A DNA stretch of 64,000 bases from Elusimicrobiota bacterium (GTDB lineage Bacteria > Elusimicrobiota > Elusimicrobia > UBA1565 > UBA9628): the NCBI GenBank assembly GCA_003151975.1, contig PLZD01000015.1:42636-106635 (forward strand). Direction: 5' to 3'. Positions 57,215-64,000 of this stretch are shown piece after piece. Both the position numbers and the translations under genes were made by a program. The notes beneath the pieces were generated by a model, which was given only the letters and a program-made list of their open reading frames with translations, was not told the DNA's origin and made no database searches. Each line of letters begins with the position of its first letter. Position 1 is the first letter of the stretch.

Positions 57215-58426
57215 CTAATCCGGAATCTTCAGGCCCTTGAGCTTCGGGTTCGGAGGCGGGTTCTTGAGTTTGAGGCTCTTGAGAGTCTTTTTGACGATCT
57301 TGCCGATCAGATAGTCGCGGTACCACTTGTTGTTGGCCGGGATCACGTACCACGGGGCCCACGGCGTGTTGGTGCGCGCGAGGATCTTCTCGTAGGTCTC
57401 GCGGTACTTGTCCCAAAACCTTCGCTCGGCAAGATCCGACTCGGAGAACTTCCAGTTCTTCTCGGGAGTGTCGATGCGGTCCTGCAGGCGCGCCTTCTGC
57501 TCGTCCTTCGAGATGTGAAGATAAAACTTCATGATGGTCCAGCCTTTCTGCGCGAGCTCCTTCTCGAAGGCGTTCATCGTGTCGTAGCGCGCGTCGAGTT
57601 CCTTGGCCGTCATGCCCGGATTCCATTCGGGATGCACGGAGGGAACGAGGATTTCCTCGTACTGGGAGCGGTTGAAGATGCCGATCATGCCCTTGCCCGG
57701 CAAGGCGTTGGCGATCCGCCAGAGATAGTGATGCCGCTTTTCCTCGTCGCTGGGCTTCTTGAAGCTGTGGACCTGCACGCCCTGCGGGTTGAGGGAGCGC
57801 ATCACGTGCTTGATGACGCCGTCCTTGCCGGCCGTGTCCATGCCTTGCAGGACGATCAAGACCTTGTGCTTCTGGTCGGCGTAGAGGGTCTCCTGGAGCT
57901 TATTGAGCTTGATCTGGTCCTTGGCGAGCTTCTTCTTGGCCTGCTTCTCACCTTTGATCTTGCCGGTGTCGGAAGGATCGATCGCTGAGAGATCGAACTC
58001 GTCGATGGCGATCGGCGCGCGGTATTCCTTGAGCCCGTCGAATTTCTGGGAAAATTGGTGCTCCGTGAAGGCCGCGCCGGGCTTTACATCTTCGCCGAGC
58101 GATTCCAATTCGGGCATCGCCATGTCGTCCTGCTTCCGCGGCCGCGCGCCCTCGACGGCCGGGCCCTCCTTGGCGGGTTCGGCGACGGGAGAGTTTGGCG
58201 ACGCGAGACCAGCCGGAGAGGCGGGCAATTCCAGCGCGCCGGATTGAGGGATCGAGAGCTCTTGGGAAAGAGCGGGAATCGAGTTGACGCTCGGATTGAG
58301 AATCTCGAGCTTCGGGATTTCAGGAACGACCATGGCGCCGCTGCGCATCGCGCCGACAGCGCGGTCGGCGCCGCCGGCCGAAGCCAGGCCAAGGAACGCG
58401 CCCAACATAAAGGCGATCACGAACAT
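57215..58426 (-). CDS. ppk2: Polyphosphate kinase 2 with signal peptide and N-terminal extension
   Basis: 403 residues. The PPK2 core (about 120-390) is complete: QFSQKFDGLKEYRAPI, Walker A GMDTAGKDG (195-203), the lid/FNRSQYEEILVPSVHPE motif (251-), KFYLHISKDEQKARLQDRID and the terminal NNKWYRDYLIGKI. PPK2 transfers phosphate between polyphosphate and nucleotides. Residues 1-17 (FVIAFMLGAFLGLASAG) form a signal peptide and 20-110 a Pro/Ser/Ala-rich spacer. PPK2 is normally cytoplasmic. Export is therefore unusual and needs testing; a later start (for example M102) would give a cytoplasmic form. Confidence 0.9.
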   Translation of the reverse strand: MFVIAFMLGAFLGLASAGGADRAVGAMRSGAMVVPEIPKLEILNPSVNSIPALSQELSIPQSGALELPASPAGLASPNSPVAEPAKEGPAVEGARPRKQDDMAMPELESLGEDVKPGAAFTEHQFSQKFDGLKEYRAPIAIDEFDLSAIDPSDTGKIKGEKQAKKKLAKDQIKLNKLQETLYADQKHKVLIVLQGMDTAGKDGVIKHVMRSLNPQGVQVHSFKKPSDEEKRHHYLWRIANALPGKGMIGIFNRSQYEEILVPSVHPEWNPGMTAKELDARYDTMNAFEKELAQKGWTIMKFYLHISKDEQKARLQDRIDTPEKNWKFSESDLAERRFWDKYRETYEKILARTNTPWAPWYVIPANNKWYRDYLIGKIVKKTLKSLKLKNPPPNPKLKGLKIPD

Positions 58427-58484
58427 AGTTTATTAGGGAAGCGGGGCCGCCGCCACGGCCCAAAGGCCCACCTGGCGCTAGGTC

Positions 58485-59075
58485 CTAGGGACGGTCGATG
58501 TAGAGGACGGTCAGCTTGGGCGGCTTGAGTTCGATCGAGACGTCTTTGAGGCATTCCTTCTTTCCGCGCTCGAGGCAAACGAAGACCGCGTCGAAATCGT
58601 CCTTCAGATGCTCGGCCTTATTTTCGTTGGCCACGGCCTGCGCGATCTCGGCGACGTCTCGCTCCGTGACCAGAGAGTCGGGGCTTACGTGCATGTTGCG
58701 CAAGTGCTCGGCCGCGGGGTCGAGCCAGGCCTGGGCCGTGGAGCTGGCGTCCTTGACGTAAAACTCGAACTTGGCGTAGAGGTCCTCGCAGCCCCGGGTC
58801 TCGATGGTCATCGCCACCGTCGCGCTGGTCCTGAGCTTTTCCTGGAGCACCAGTGGCTTCTGGTCCAGCACGCGGCGCTGGTACTGGATTACGTTGTAGC
58901 GCACCTTCAGCAGGATGGGCTTGGCTTCGGCGAGATGGCAGACCGTCGTCGAACTGGCCTCGAGCGGAGGGCGCTGGGATTTTTCGTAGTCGTTGGAGGA
59001 GGGCAGCGGCGCGGGGTCGGCGCCGAACGCGGCTCGGGCGCACAGCAGGACGACGAAAATGAAGGCGCTCTTCAT
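58485..59075 (-). CDS. Secreted protein of unknown function
   Basis: 196 residues. Signal peptide SAFIFVVLLCARAAFGA. Mature part has ETRGCEDLYAKFEFYV and VFVCLERGKKECLKD (a possible disulfide set) and ends in beta strands (SIELKPPKLTVLYIDRP). ATGA overlap with HMG-CoA lyase, so it is the last gene of the leucine-degradation operon although nothing ties its function to it. Confidence 0.65.
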   Translation of the reverse strand: MKSAFIFVVLLCARAAFGADPAPLPSSNDYEKSQRPPLEASSTTVCHLAEAKPILLKVRYNVIQYQRRVLDQKPLVLQEKLRTSATVAMTIETRGCEDLYAKFEFYVKDASSTAQAWLDPAAEHLRNMHVSPDSLVTERDVAEIAQAVANENKAEHLKDDFDAVFVCLERGKKECLKDVSIELKPPKLTVLYIDRP

Positions 59076-59989
59076 GCTCCGGGTTTCGGGATGATGCGGC
59101 CGAGATGCGAGGGCATGGCGTGGCCGAGGTGCGGCTCGAGCAGAGCGGTGGCGGCCCGAATCTTAGGAAGGTCGAGAGTGATGCGCGCGCGCGAGGCGCC
59201 GAAGGCGAAGGCGAGGTCCTCGGTCGCGACGTTGCCGCCGGCGCCGGGAGCGTACGGGCAGCCGCCCAAGCCCCCTGCCGACGAGTCGAAGCCCGAGATC
59301 TTATATTCGCTCCAAGCCGTCAGCGCGTTGGCCGCGGCTAGGCCGTAGGTGTCGTGGAAATGCATGAATACCGATTCGAGACGCACGCGGCGCAGCAGAT
59401 GCTCGAGCAGCATGCGCACGTCGAACGGCGAGGCGCGGCCGATCGTGTCTCCGATCGAGAGCTCGTCGACGCCGAGCGCGATCAAGCGGTCGACGACCGC
59501 CAGAACCTTCTCCGGCCCGATGTGGCCCTCGTAAGGGCAGTAATAGGCCGTCGAGATGTACGCGCGGACGGGCAGCTTGGCGTCCTTGGCTTTGGCCACG
59601 ACGGGCCGGAAGCGCTCGATCGACTGCGCGATCGAGCAGTTGATGTTGCGCTGGTTAAAGGTCTCGGACGCCGCGGTAAACACCGCGATTTTGTCGACCT
59701 CGGCCTCCAGCGCGCGCTCGAGCCCCTCCTCGTTGGGCACGAGCGCCGAGTAGATCACGCCTTCTTTGCGGCGGATGTTCTCGAAGACCTCGAAGGAGCC
59801 CGCCATCTGGGGTATGGCCTTCGGACTGACGAACGCGCCGGCCTCGATCTCGCGCACGCCCGTCTCGGAGAGTGCGTCGATGAAGGCGACCTTGACCTCG
59901 AGAGGGATCGGCACGTGCTCGTTCTGCAGGCCGTCGCGCGGGCCGACCTCGACGAAGCGCGGCGTCGGCAGCGTCGTGGGATCGATCAC
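59072..59989 (-). CDS. mvaB: Hydroxymethylglutaryl-CoA lyase
   Basis: 305 residues. Splits HMG-CoA into acetyl-CoA and acetoacetate, last step of leucine breakdown. TIM-barrel signatures: FVEVGPRDGLQNE, EAGAFVSPKAIPQM, MHFHDTYGLAAAN (metal His pair) and the catalytic-Cys loop GGLGGCPYAPGAGGNVATED. Overlaps the hydratase gene by four bases. Confidence 0.95.
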   Translation of the reverse strand: MIDPTTLPTPRFVEVGPRDGLQNEHVPIPLEVKVAFIDALSETGVREIEAGAFVSPKAIPQMAGSFEVFENIRRKEGVIYSALVPNEEGLERALEAEVDKIAVFTAASETFNQRNINCSIAQSIERFRPVVAKAKDAKLPVRAYISTAYYCPYEGHIGPEKVLAVVDRLIALGVDELSIGDTIGRASPFDVRMLLEHLLRRVRLESVFMHFHDTYGLAAANALTAWSEYKISGFDSSAGGLGGCPYAPGAGGNVATEDLAFAFGASRARITLDLPKIRAATALLEPHLGHAMPSHLGRIIPKPGA

Positions 59990-60777
59990 TGTTTGATCCA
60001 GCTCGCGGGGCGTTTCTCGAGGAAAGCCGAGAGCCCTTCTTGTCCTTCGGGCGACGAACGTTGTTTGAGCAGCGCGTCGAGCACGATCTTCTGCCTGTCC
60101 TTGGCTTGTGAAAATTCACCGAGCAGTTTCTTCGCCGCGCGCACGGCGCTCGGGCCATTGCGCCCGATGTGGTCGAGGATCGCCTCGACGGCGAGCTCGA
60201 GCTGGGCGGGCGCTGCGATCTCGTGGATCAAGCCGAGCTCGCGCGCCTGCGCCATCGAGAAGACCTCGGAGGTCAGATACCAGCGCCGCGCGGCCGCCTC
60301 GCCGATCTTCGGCAGGACGAAAAGGGAGATCACAGCGGGTAAGATGCCGAGACGACACTCTGAAAAGCACATCCGGGCATCTTCAGCCGCGACCGCTATG
60401 TCGGCCGCGGCGACCACGCCCAAGCCCCCGCCGTAGCACGCGCCGTGCACTTGCGCGACGACGGGCACCGGGCACTCCTGAATCGCGCGGCCCATCTCGG
60501 CGAGCAAAGTCGCGTCCTTGCGACCCTCAGCGGGTTTCAATTTGCCCGCGCGGCGCATCCACTCGATGTCGGCGCCCGCGCAGAAGTGCTTGCCCTCGCC
60601 TTTGACGACGACCGCGCGCAGTTCCTTGTCGGCCGAGACCGCGCGGAAGGCGCCCGCGAGTTCCTTGAGCGTTTGGTCGCTCATCGCGTTGCCGACCTCG
60701 GGACGGTTTATCGAAATGCTGGCAACGGATTTTAATTTCGCATGGCGGCCGACCTTGATGTGCTCGAAGGCCGCCAC
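59986..60777 (-). CDS. Enoyl-CoA hydratase, probably methylglutaconyl-CoA hydratase
   Basis: 263 residues, GTG start one base after the carboxylase stop. Crotonase fold: GKHFCAGADIEWM (oxyanion hole), VHGACYGGGLGVVAAADIAVA, FSECRLGILPAVISLFVLPKIG. Placed between methylcrotonyl-CoA carboxylase and HMG-CoA lyase it should hydrate 3-methylglutaconyl-CoA to HMG-CoA (LiuC role). Confidence 0.9.
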   Translation of the reverse strand: MAAFEHIKVGRHAKLKSVASISINRPEVGNAMSDQTLKELAGAFRAVSADKELRAVVVKGEGKHFCAGADIEWMRRAGKLKPAEGRKDATLLAEMGRAIQECPVPVVAQVHGACYGGGLGVVAAADIAVAAEDARMCFSECRLGILPAVISLFVLPKIGEAAARRWYLTSEVFSMAQARELGLIHEIAAPAQLELAVEAILDHIGRNGPSAVRAAKKLLGEFSQAKDRQKIVLDALLKQRSSPEGQEGLSAFLEKRPASWIKQ

Positions 60778-60778
60778 A

Positions 60779-62392
60779 TTACATCCGGAAGACGGGATAT
60801 TTTGCGTCGGGCACCGGCGCGTAAGAGACGGCCTCGAGCGCGAGGCTCAGGATCTTGCGCGTGTCGGCGGGCTCGATGATGCCGTCGTCCCACAGACGCG
60901 CGGTGCCGAAATACGGCTGGCCTTCGGCTTCGTACTGCGCGCGGATGGGTGCGGCGATGGCGTCCTCTTCTTCCTTCGAGATCTTCGTCTTGGCCTTCTT
61001 GATGATGACCATGACGGTGCTGGCTTGCTCGGCGCCCATCACGGAGATGCGCGCGTTGGGCCAGGTGAACAAGAAGCGCGGGCCGTAAGCGCGGCCGCAC
61101 ATCGCGTAATTGCCGGCGCCGTTGCTTGATCCCGTGATGATCGTCAGCTTCGGCACTGGAGCGGTGGAGACGGCCTGCACGAGCTTGGCGCCGTGCTTGA
61201 TGATGCCGGCCTGCTCGTACTCCTTGCCGACCATGAAACCCGTGATGTTTTGCAAAAAAAGAATCGGGATTTTGCGCTGGGAACAGAGCTCGATGAAGTG
61301 CGCGCCTTTGAGGCTCGCCTCCGAGAACAGAATTCCGCGATTGCCAAGTATGCCGACCGGCCGCCCGTTGATGTGCGCGAAGCCGCAGGTGAGCGTCTGG
61401 CCGTAGAGCGCCTTGAACTCGTGGAAGCGCGAGCCGTCGACGATTCTCGCCACAACTTCTTTAACGTCAGCCGGCCGACGGAGGTCTTTGTTGACGAGGC
61501 CGTAGAGATCGGACGCGGGATACAAAGGCTCATCGCCGCTGATCGTGGACATTCCTCTGCTGTTTAGATTCGCGACGATCGAGCGCGCGATCTTCAAAGC
61601 GTGCTCGTCGTTGTCGGCGAGATGGTCCGTCACGCCGGACACGCGCGAGTGCATGTCGCCGCCGCCGAGCTCTTCCGTGGTGGATTCCTCGCCGGTCGCG
61701 GCTTTGACCAAGGGAGGTCCGCCGAGATAAATCGTGCCCTGATTCTTGACGATGACGCTCTCGTCGGACATCGCGGGCACGTACGCGCCGCCGGCCGTGC
61801 ACATGCCCATCACGACGGAAATTTGGGGAATGCCGAGCGCCGACATCTGCGCTTGGTTGTAGAAAATTCTGCCGAAATGCTCTTTGTCCGGGAAGACTTC
61901 GGCTTGCTTGGGCAGGAACACGCCGCCCGAGTCGACGAGATAGACGCAAGGCAGGCGGTTCTCGAGAGCGATCTCCTGGGCGCGCAGGTGCTTCTTGATC
62001 GTCTCGGCGTAGTAAGTGCCGCCCTTGACCGTCGCATCGTTGGCGACGATCACGCAAAGTCTGCCGCAGACGGCGCCGATGCCGGTGATCACGCCGGCCG
62101 AGGGCACTTCGTTGTCGTAGAGATTGTACGCGGCCATCGCCGAGAGCTCGAGGAAGAACGAGCCGGGATCGATGAGGCGCTCGACGCGCTCGCGCGCGGT
62201 CAGTTTGCCGCGGCTGCGGTGCAGTTCGACGGATTTTTTGGGCCCGCCTTGGCGGATGACCTCGAGCTTGTCGCGCAGGTCGGCGACGAGGCCCTCGTGG
62301 TGCTTGGTATTTTCGGCGAAATCGCGGGAATCGCGGTCGACGCGGGTCTCGATGGCGGGCGTGTCGGAGAAGTCCTGCTCCGAGGAGATCAT
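60779..62392 (-). CDS. Methylcrotonyl-CoA carboxylase, carboxyltransferase (beta) subunit
   Basis: 537 residues, the usual length. Carboxyltransferase domains: [115 protein letters not shown]. Motifs favour methylcrotonyl- over propionyl-CoA carboxylase, as does the operon. The biotin carboxylase/carrier partner and isovaleryl-CoA dehydrogenase are not in the window. TAAAAT (62404-62399) ends six bases before the ATG. Confidence 0.93.
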   Translation of the reverse strand: MISSEQDFSDTPAIETRVDRDSRDFAENTKHHEGLVADLRDKLEVIRQGGPKKSVELHRSRGKLTARERVERLIDPGSFFLELSAMAAYNLYDNEVPSAGVITGIGAVCGRLCVIVANDATVKGGTYYAETIKKHLRAQEIALENRLPCVYLVDSGGVFLPKQAEVFPDKEHFGRIFYNQAQMSALGIPQISVVMGMCTAGGAYVPAMSDESVIVKNQGTIYLGGPPLVKAATGEESTTEELGGGDMHSRVSGVTDHLADNDEHALKIARSIVANLNSRGMSTISGDEPLYPASDLYGLVNKDLRRPADVKEVVARIVDGSRFHEFKALYGQTLTCGFAHINGRPVGILGNRGILFSEASLKGAHFIELCSQRKIPILFLQNITGFMVGKEYEQAGIIKHGAKLVQAVSTAPVPKLTIITGSSNGAGNYAMCGRAYGPRFLFTWPNARISVMGAEQASTVMVIIKKAKTKISKEEEDAIAAPIRAQYEAEGQPYFGTARLWDDGIIEPADTRKILSLALEAVSYAPVPDAKYPVFRM

Positions 62393-62453
62393 GTCCGGAT
62401 TTTACAATACTTGCCGGGCGGATTTATAGGCTTGGAGGTTTATCTTCGCCGCA

Positions 62454-62484
62454 ATCTTGAAGTCGCGAATTGCGACTTCAAGAT
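62454..62484. repeat. 13-bp perfect hairpin
   Basis: 62454-62466 pairs with 62472-62484 around GAATT. The core GTCGCGAATTGCGAC is two changes from the palindrome in the ORF6N gene. It lies between the convergent-facing end of the 62519 gene and the carboxylase promoter; no T-run follows. Confidence 0.75.
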
Positions 62485-62518
62485 ATAGCGCGGTTAACGC
62501 CACGGTAAGCCGTCGCGG

Positions 62519-63097
62519 CTAATGGCGCTCCTTGCCGCTTGCCGCGGGCGGCTTAACCGCTGAGTTAGGCTGAGATCCTCCCGTCTTAACTTCCCGCGGA
62601 GATACGGAAAAACTATTTTTTCCGTTATATGTCTCCAATGCCACCCCGAGATTCCCCAAGACTCCATTTTTTATTTTTGTTTCGCCCGTTCCAGGATAGC
62701 CAAGAAAAGAAAACTTCAAAGTGATCTCATTGTCTTGATCGATTTGAATCTCTGACAATTCAATTGAGCCCGCAAGTCCGTAAATCCCACGCGTGCCTCT
62801 GCCAAAGCTGAAGATTTTTCCATCAAGAAGGATGTAGATTAGTTTATCTTCTCCTTCGGTTTCATCCTGGGCAAACGCCACTCCGATTCTCTCTGCTTTG
62901 GGAAGTAGCAAAATAGTGAAGCGCTCATTATGAAAGGGGACCCTGGGGAATTCATCGGGCACAGTCGTCTTGCGTGACAAATCCTTAAGAGTGAAGACTC
63001 TCTTCCCTGAATCGAGCTTGATGATCTGCCCCGCATCCAGATTGGTTGCCGCTCCGATGAGGATGATTGGCCAAACGAGTGATAGCATTCTATTCAT
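62519..63097 (-). CDS. Secreted protein of unknown function, atypical composition
   Basis: 192 residues from ATG 63097 (a TTG at 63157 is an alternative but adds no signal). Signal peptide MLSLVWPIILIGAATNLDA. Beta-rich body (FTILLLPKAERIGVAFAQ, LIYILLDGKIFSFGRGTRG, ITLKFSFLGYPGTGETKIKNG). Base composition is clearly lower in GC than the surrounding core genes, suggesting acquisition. No family recognised. Confidence 0.65.
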   Translation of the reverse strand: MNRMLSLVWPIILIGAATNLDAGQIIKLDSGKRVFTLKDLSRKTTVPDEFPRVPFHNERFTILLLPKAERIGVAFAQDETEGEDKLIYILLDGKIFSFGRGTRGIYGLAGSIELSEIQIDQDNEITLKFSFLGYPGTGETKIKNGVLGNLGVALETYNGKNSFSVSPREVKTGGSQPNSAVKPPAASGKERH

Positions 63098-63102
63098 CTT
63101 CT

Positions 63103-63236
63103 GCCTAACGACTTTTAGACTGGTCGGCCTAACAAACGTCGGGCGGTCTAATCTCAACGCGTTAGTTTCGAAGAAAGTATAGCCCCGCAGGCGAAACTTC
63201 GCAACACAGCGATATGAGTCACTTTATGTTAGGCCG
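63103..63236. repeat. Inverted-repeat cluster between accessory genes
   Basis: GCCTAAC occurs at 63103-63109 and 63127-63133, and CGGCCTAAC at 63125-63133 is inverted at 63228-63236. A nested TTAGAC/GTCTAA pair (63115-63120, 63146-63151) and CTCAACGCGTTAG follow. No gene here. It has some look of an integron recombination site but lacks the full core pattern. Confidence 0.45.
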
Positions 63237-63269
63237 CCCCCGCCGGTCGGCCTATCATAAAGCGAGGCA

Positions 63270-63319
63270 GTCACAAATTGTGACCGCATCGTTTGAGGTC
63301 ACAATTTGTGACCTCAAAC
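63270..63319. promoter_or_regulatory. Two palindromic operators upstream of the ORF6N gene
   Basis: Site 1, 63270-63284, is GTCACAA-A-TTGTGAC. Site 2, 63291-63319, has 14-base arms around a central T, with core GTCACAA-T-TTGTGAC. Centres are 28 bases apart. A third, matching palindrome lies inside the gene (63550-63578). Confidence 0.7.
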
Positions 63320-63356
63320 AGTGGAACAATTTAGGGGGTCAAATCGTATATATATT

Positions 63357-63881
63357 ATGACCACTCAAAGCGACAGCCCCGACGTCCTACCCCTCATCCA
63401 CGTATTCCGAGGCCAGCGCGTGATCCTGGATTCGGACCTCGCACGGCTCTACGGCGTGACGACACGACGCCTCAATGAGCAAGTACGGCGAAACTCCGGC
63501 AGATTTCCCCCCGACTTCTTTTTCGAACTCAGCGAAAAGGAGGCGGATTCTTTGCGGTCGCAATTTGCGACCGCAAAGAAAGGTCGTGGTGGCCGACATA
63601 ATTTGCCATCCGCGTTCACAGAGCATGGGGCGGTGATGGCCGCCAACGTGCTCAACTCGGAACAAGCCGTGACTATGAGCGTCGAGATCGTGCGCGCCTT
63701 CATACGCCTGCGCCGTGCGGCGGTCACTTACGAAGGGTTGGCGCGCAGAGTTTCGGATATCGAAAGAACGGTCAAGGAAAACCTCTCGGGCCAAAACAAG
63801 AAGATCGAGATCATCCTGAGAGCGCTGAAGGAGTTGATGGAGGACGCGGAAGGCCCGCCAAAGCAGATCGGCAACGCCTAG
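63357..63881 (+). CDS. ORF6N-domain DNA-binding protein
   Basis: 174 residues from ATG 63357. N-terminal ORF6N domain (about 10-95): VFRGQRVILDSDLARLYGVTTRRLNEQVRRN, FPPDFFFELSEKE, SLRSQFATAK, LPSAFTEHGAVMAANVLNSEQAV. The C-terminal half is a charged coiled coil (ARRVSDIERTVKENLSGQNKKIEIILRALKELM) suited to dimer formation. ORF6N/KilA-N proteins occur in phages and accessory regions. Palindromes upstream and inside the gene suggest self-regulation. AT-rich TATATA lies four bases before the ATG. Confidence 0.88.
   Translation: MTTQSDSPDVLPLIHVFRGQRVILDSDLARLYGVTTRRLNEQVRRNSGRFPPDFFFELSEKEADSLRSQFATAKKGRGGRHNLPSAFTEHGAVMAANVLNSEQAVTMSVEIVRAFIRLRRAAVTYEGLARRVSDIERTVKENLSGQNKKIEIILRALKELMEDAEGPPKQIGNA
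63550..63578. repeat. 29-base palindrome inside the ORF6N gene
   Basis: 14-base arms around a central T (63564), core GTCGCAA-T-TTGCGAC, encoding the conserved SLRSQFATAK stretch. Same core as the upstream operators apart from A-to-G and T-to-C at one symmetric position. Confidence 0.85.
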
Positions 63882-63897
63882 CGCGGCGCCGATGGAC

Positions 63898-64000
63898 TCA
63901 ACTGCAGCGCTGATGCCCGGTCGGAGGGTAGAACCGTTTGCAGCCGTCGCCTTGGCAGCGGCAATCGTGCGCGCCGCCCCACTCGTAGTGCCAGGCCTCG
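63898..64000 (-). CDS. C-terminus of an M15-like D,D-peptidase (partial)
   Basis: The last 33 codons of a gene entering from the right edge, ending at TGA 63900-63898. Reads EAWHYEWGGAHDCRC then a Cys-rich tail to HQRCS. E-x-W-H is the catalytic/zinc motif of M15 (VanY/DacY-like) peptidases, in which this Glu and His lie near the C-terminus. Assignment depends on the unseen part. Confidence 0.5.
   Translation of the reverse strand, partial: EAWHYEWGGAHDCRCQGDGCKRFYPPTGHQRCS

Noticed and set aside
62454..62484. Reading the hairpin as a terminator
   Set aside because: No T-run on either side; core resembles the ORF6N palindromes instead.
62405..64000. Prophage remnant around the ORF6N gene
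   Set aside because: No integrase, capsid or other phage gene visible in the window; ORF6N alone is not enough.

Overview
This is a contiguous stretch of a GC-rich genome from a diderm (outer-membrane) bacterium. The evidence is an Omp85-type barrel, further outer-membrane barrels, a lipoprotein, a bactofilin, an M23 endopeptidase and many signal peptides. Gene content and style suggest Elusimicrobiota: exported enzymes carrying a signal peptide plus a long low-complexity spacer, many stand-alone receiver domains, and two PilB/GspE-type motors. That placement is inference, not proof. Genes are densely packed with many 4-base ATGA overlaps, so operons are easy to read. Two tRNAs (Leu-CAA, Arg-CCG) are present; I see no rRNA, CRISPR array, IS transposase or prophage.

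Layout. 0-10 kb: end of a secreted fibre-like protein, adenosine deaminase, a secreted gluzincin peptidase with an outer-membrane barrel, small proteins, then glgC, a CheC-like phosphatase, a membrane histidine kinase and a GT-C glycosyltransferase. 10-17.9 kb: a membrane-protein gene interrupted by an in-frame stop, then an unusual four-gene operon (coiled-coil protein, receiver-kinase, receiver, PilB motor fused to a receiver), then a divergent receiver/cNMP-binding/AI-2E cluster. 18-20.8 kb: PerR and peroxiredoxin, a diheme cytochrome, and a VIT-type metal transporter between copies of a 56-base repeat. 20.9-28.5 kb: a second GspE-type ATPase with a GIY-YIG-like N-terminus, a 1193-residue repeat protein, a receiver-thioesterase fusion and a ceramide-glucosyltransferase-like enzyme. 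28.6-37.4 kb: TPR mannosyltransferase-like protein, TrmJ, a tandem FabA-like dehydratase, secreted proteins, and an aromatic amino-acid operon (aroQ, aminotransferase, tyrA, pheA). 37.5-48.7 kb: receiver, CheC-like protein and DAHP synthase in one operon, a divergent polysaccharide deacetylase, an ABC exporter, tyrosine phenol-lyase, and a cell-envelope operon (M23, bactofilin, SurA-N protein, PfkB kinase). 48.9-56.3 kb: an exported HD-phosphohydrolase/dioxygenase-like fusion, alaS, outer-membrane proteins and another receiver. 56.4-64 kb: an exported PPK2 operon, a leucine-degradation operon (methylcrotonyl-CoA carboxylase beta, enoyl-CoA hydratase, HMG-CoA lyase), then a less GC-rich accessory patch with an ORF6N regulator surrounded by matching palindromes, and the C-terminus of an M15-like peptidase.

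Themes. (1) Signalling is wired to machinery and metabolism: receivers are fused to a pilus motor and to a thioesterase, and CheY/CheC-like pairs share operons with biosynthetic genes. (2) About twenty transcription units have a -10 box (often extended TGn) placed so that transcription would begin at or within a few bases of the start codon. Operon-internal genes instead often have Shine-Dalgarno sites, so leaderless initiation looks like the default for first genes here. (3) Aromatic metabolism runs both ways: biosynthesis at 34.5-39 kb and a tyrosine phenol-lyase at 44.3 kb. (4) Small less GC-rich islands with direct repeats or palindromes (19.2-20.8, 56.4-57.2, 62.5-63.9 kb) look acquired.
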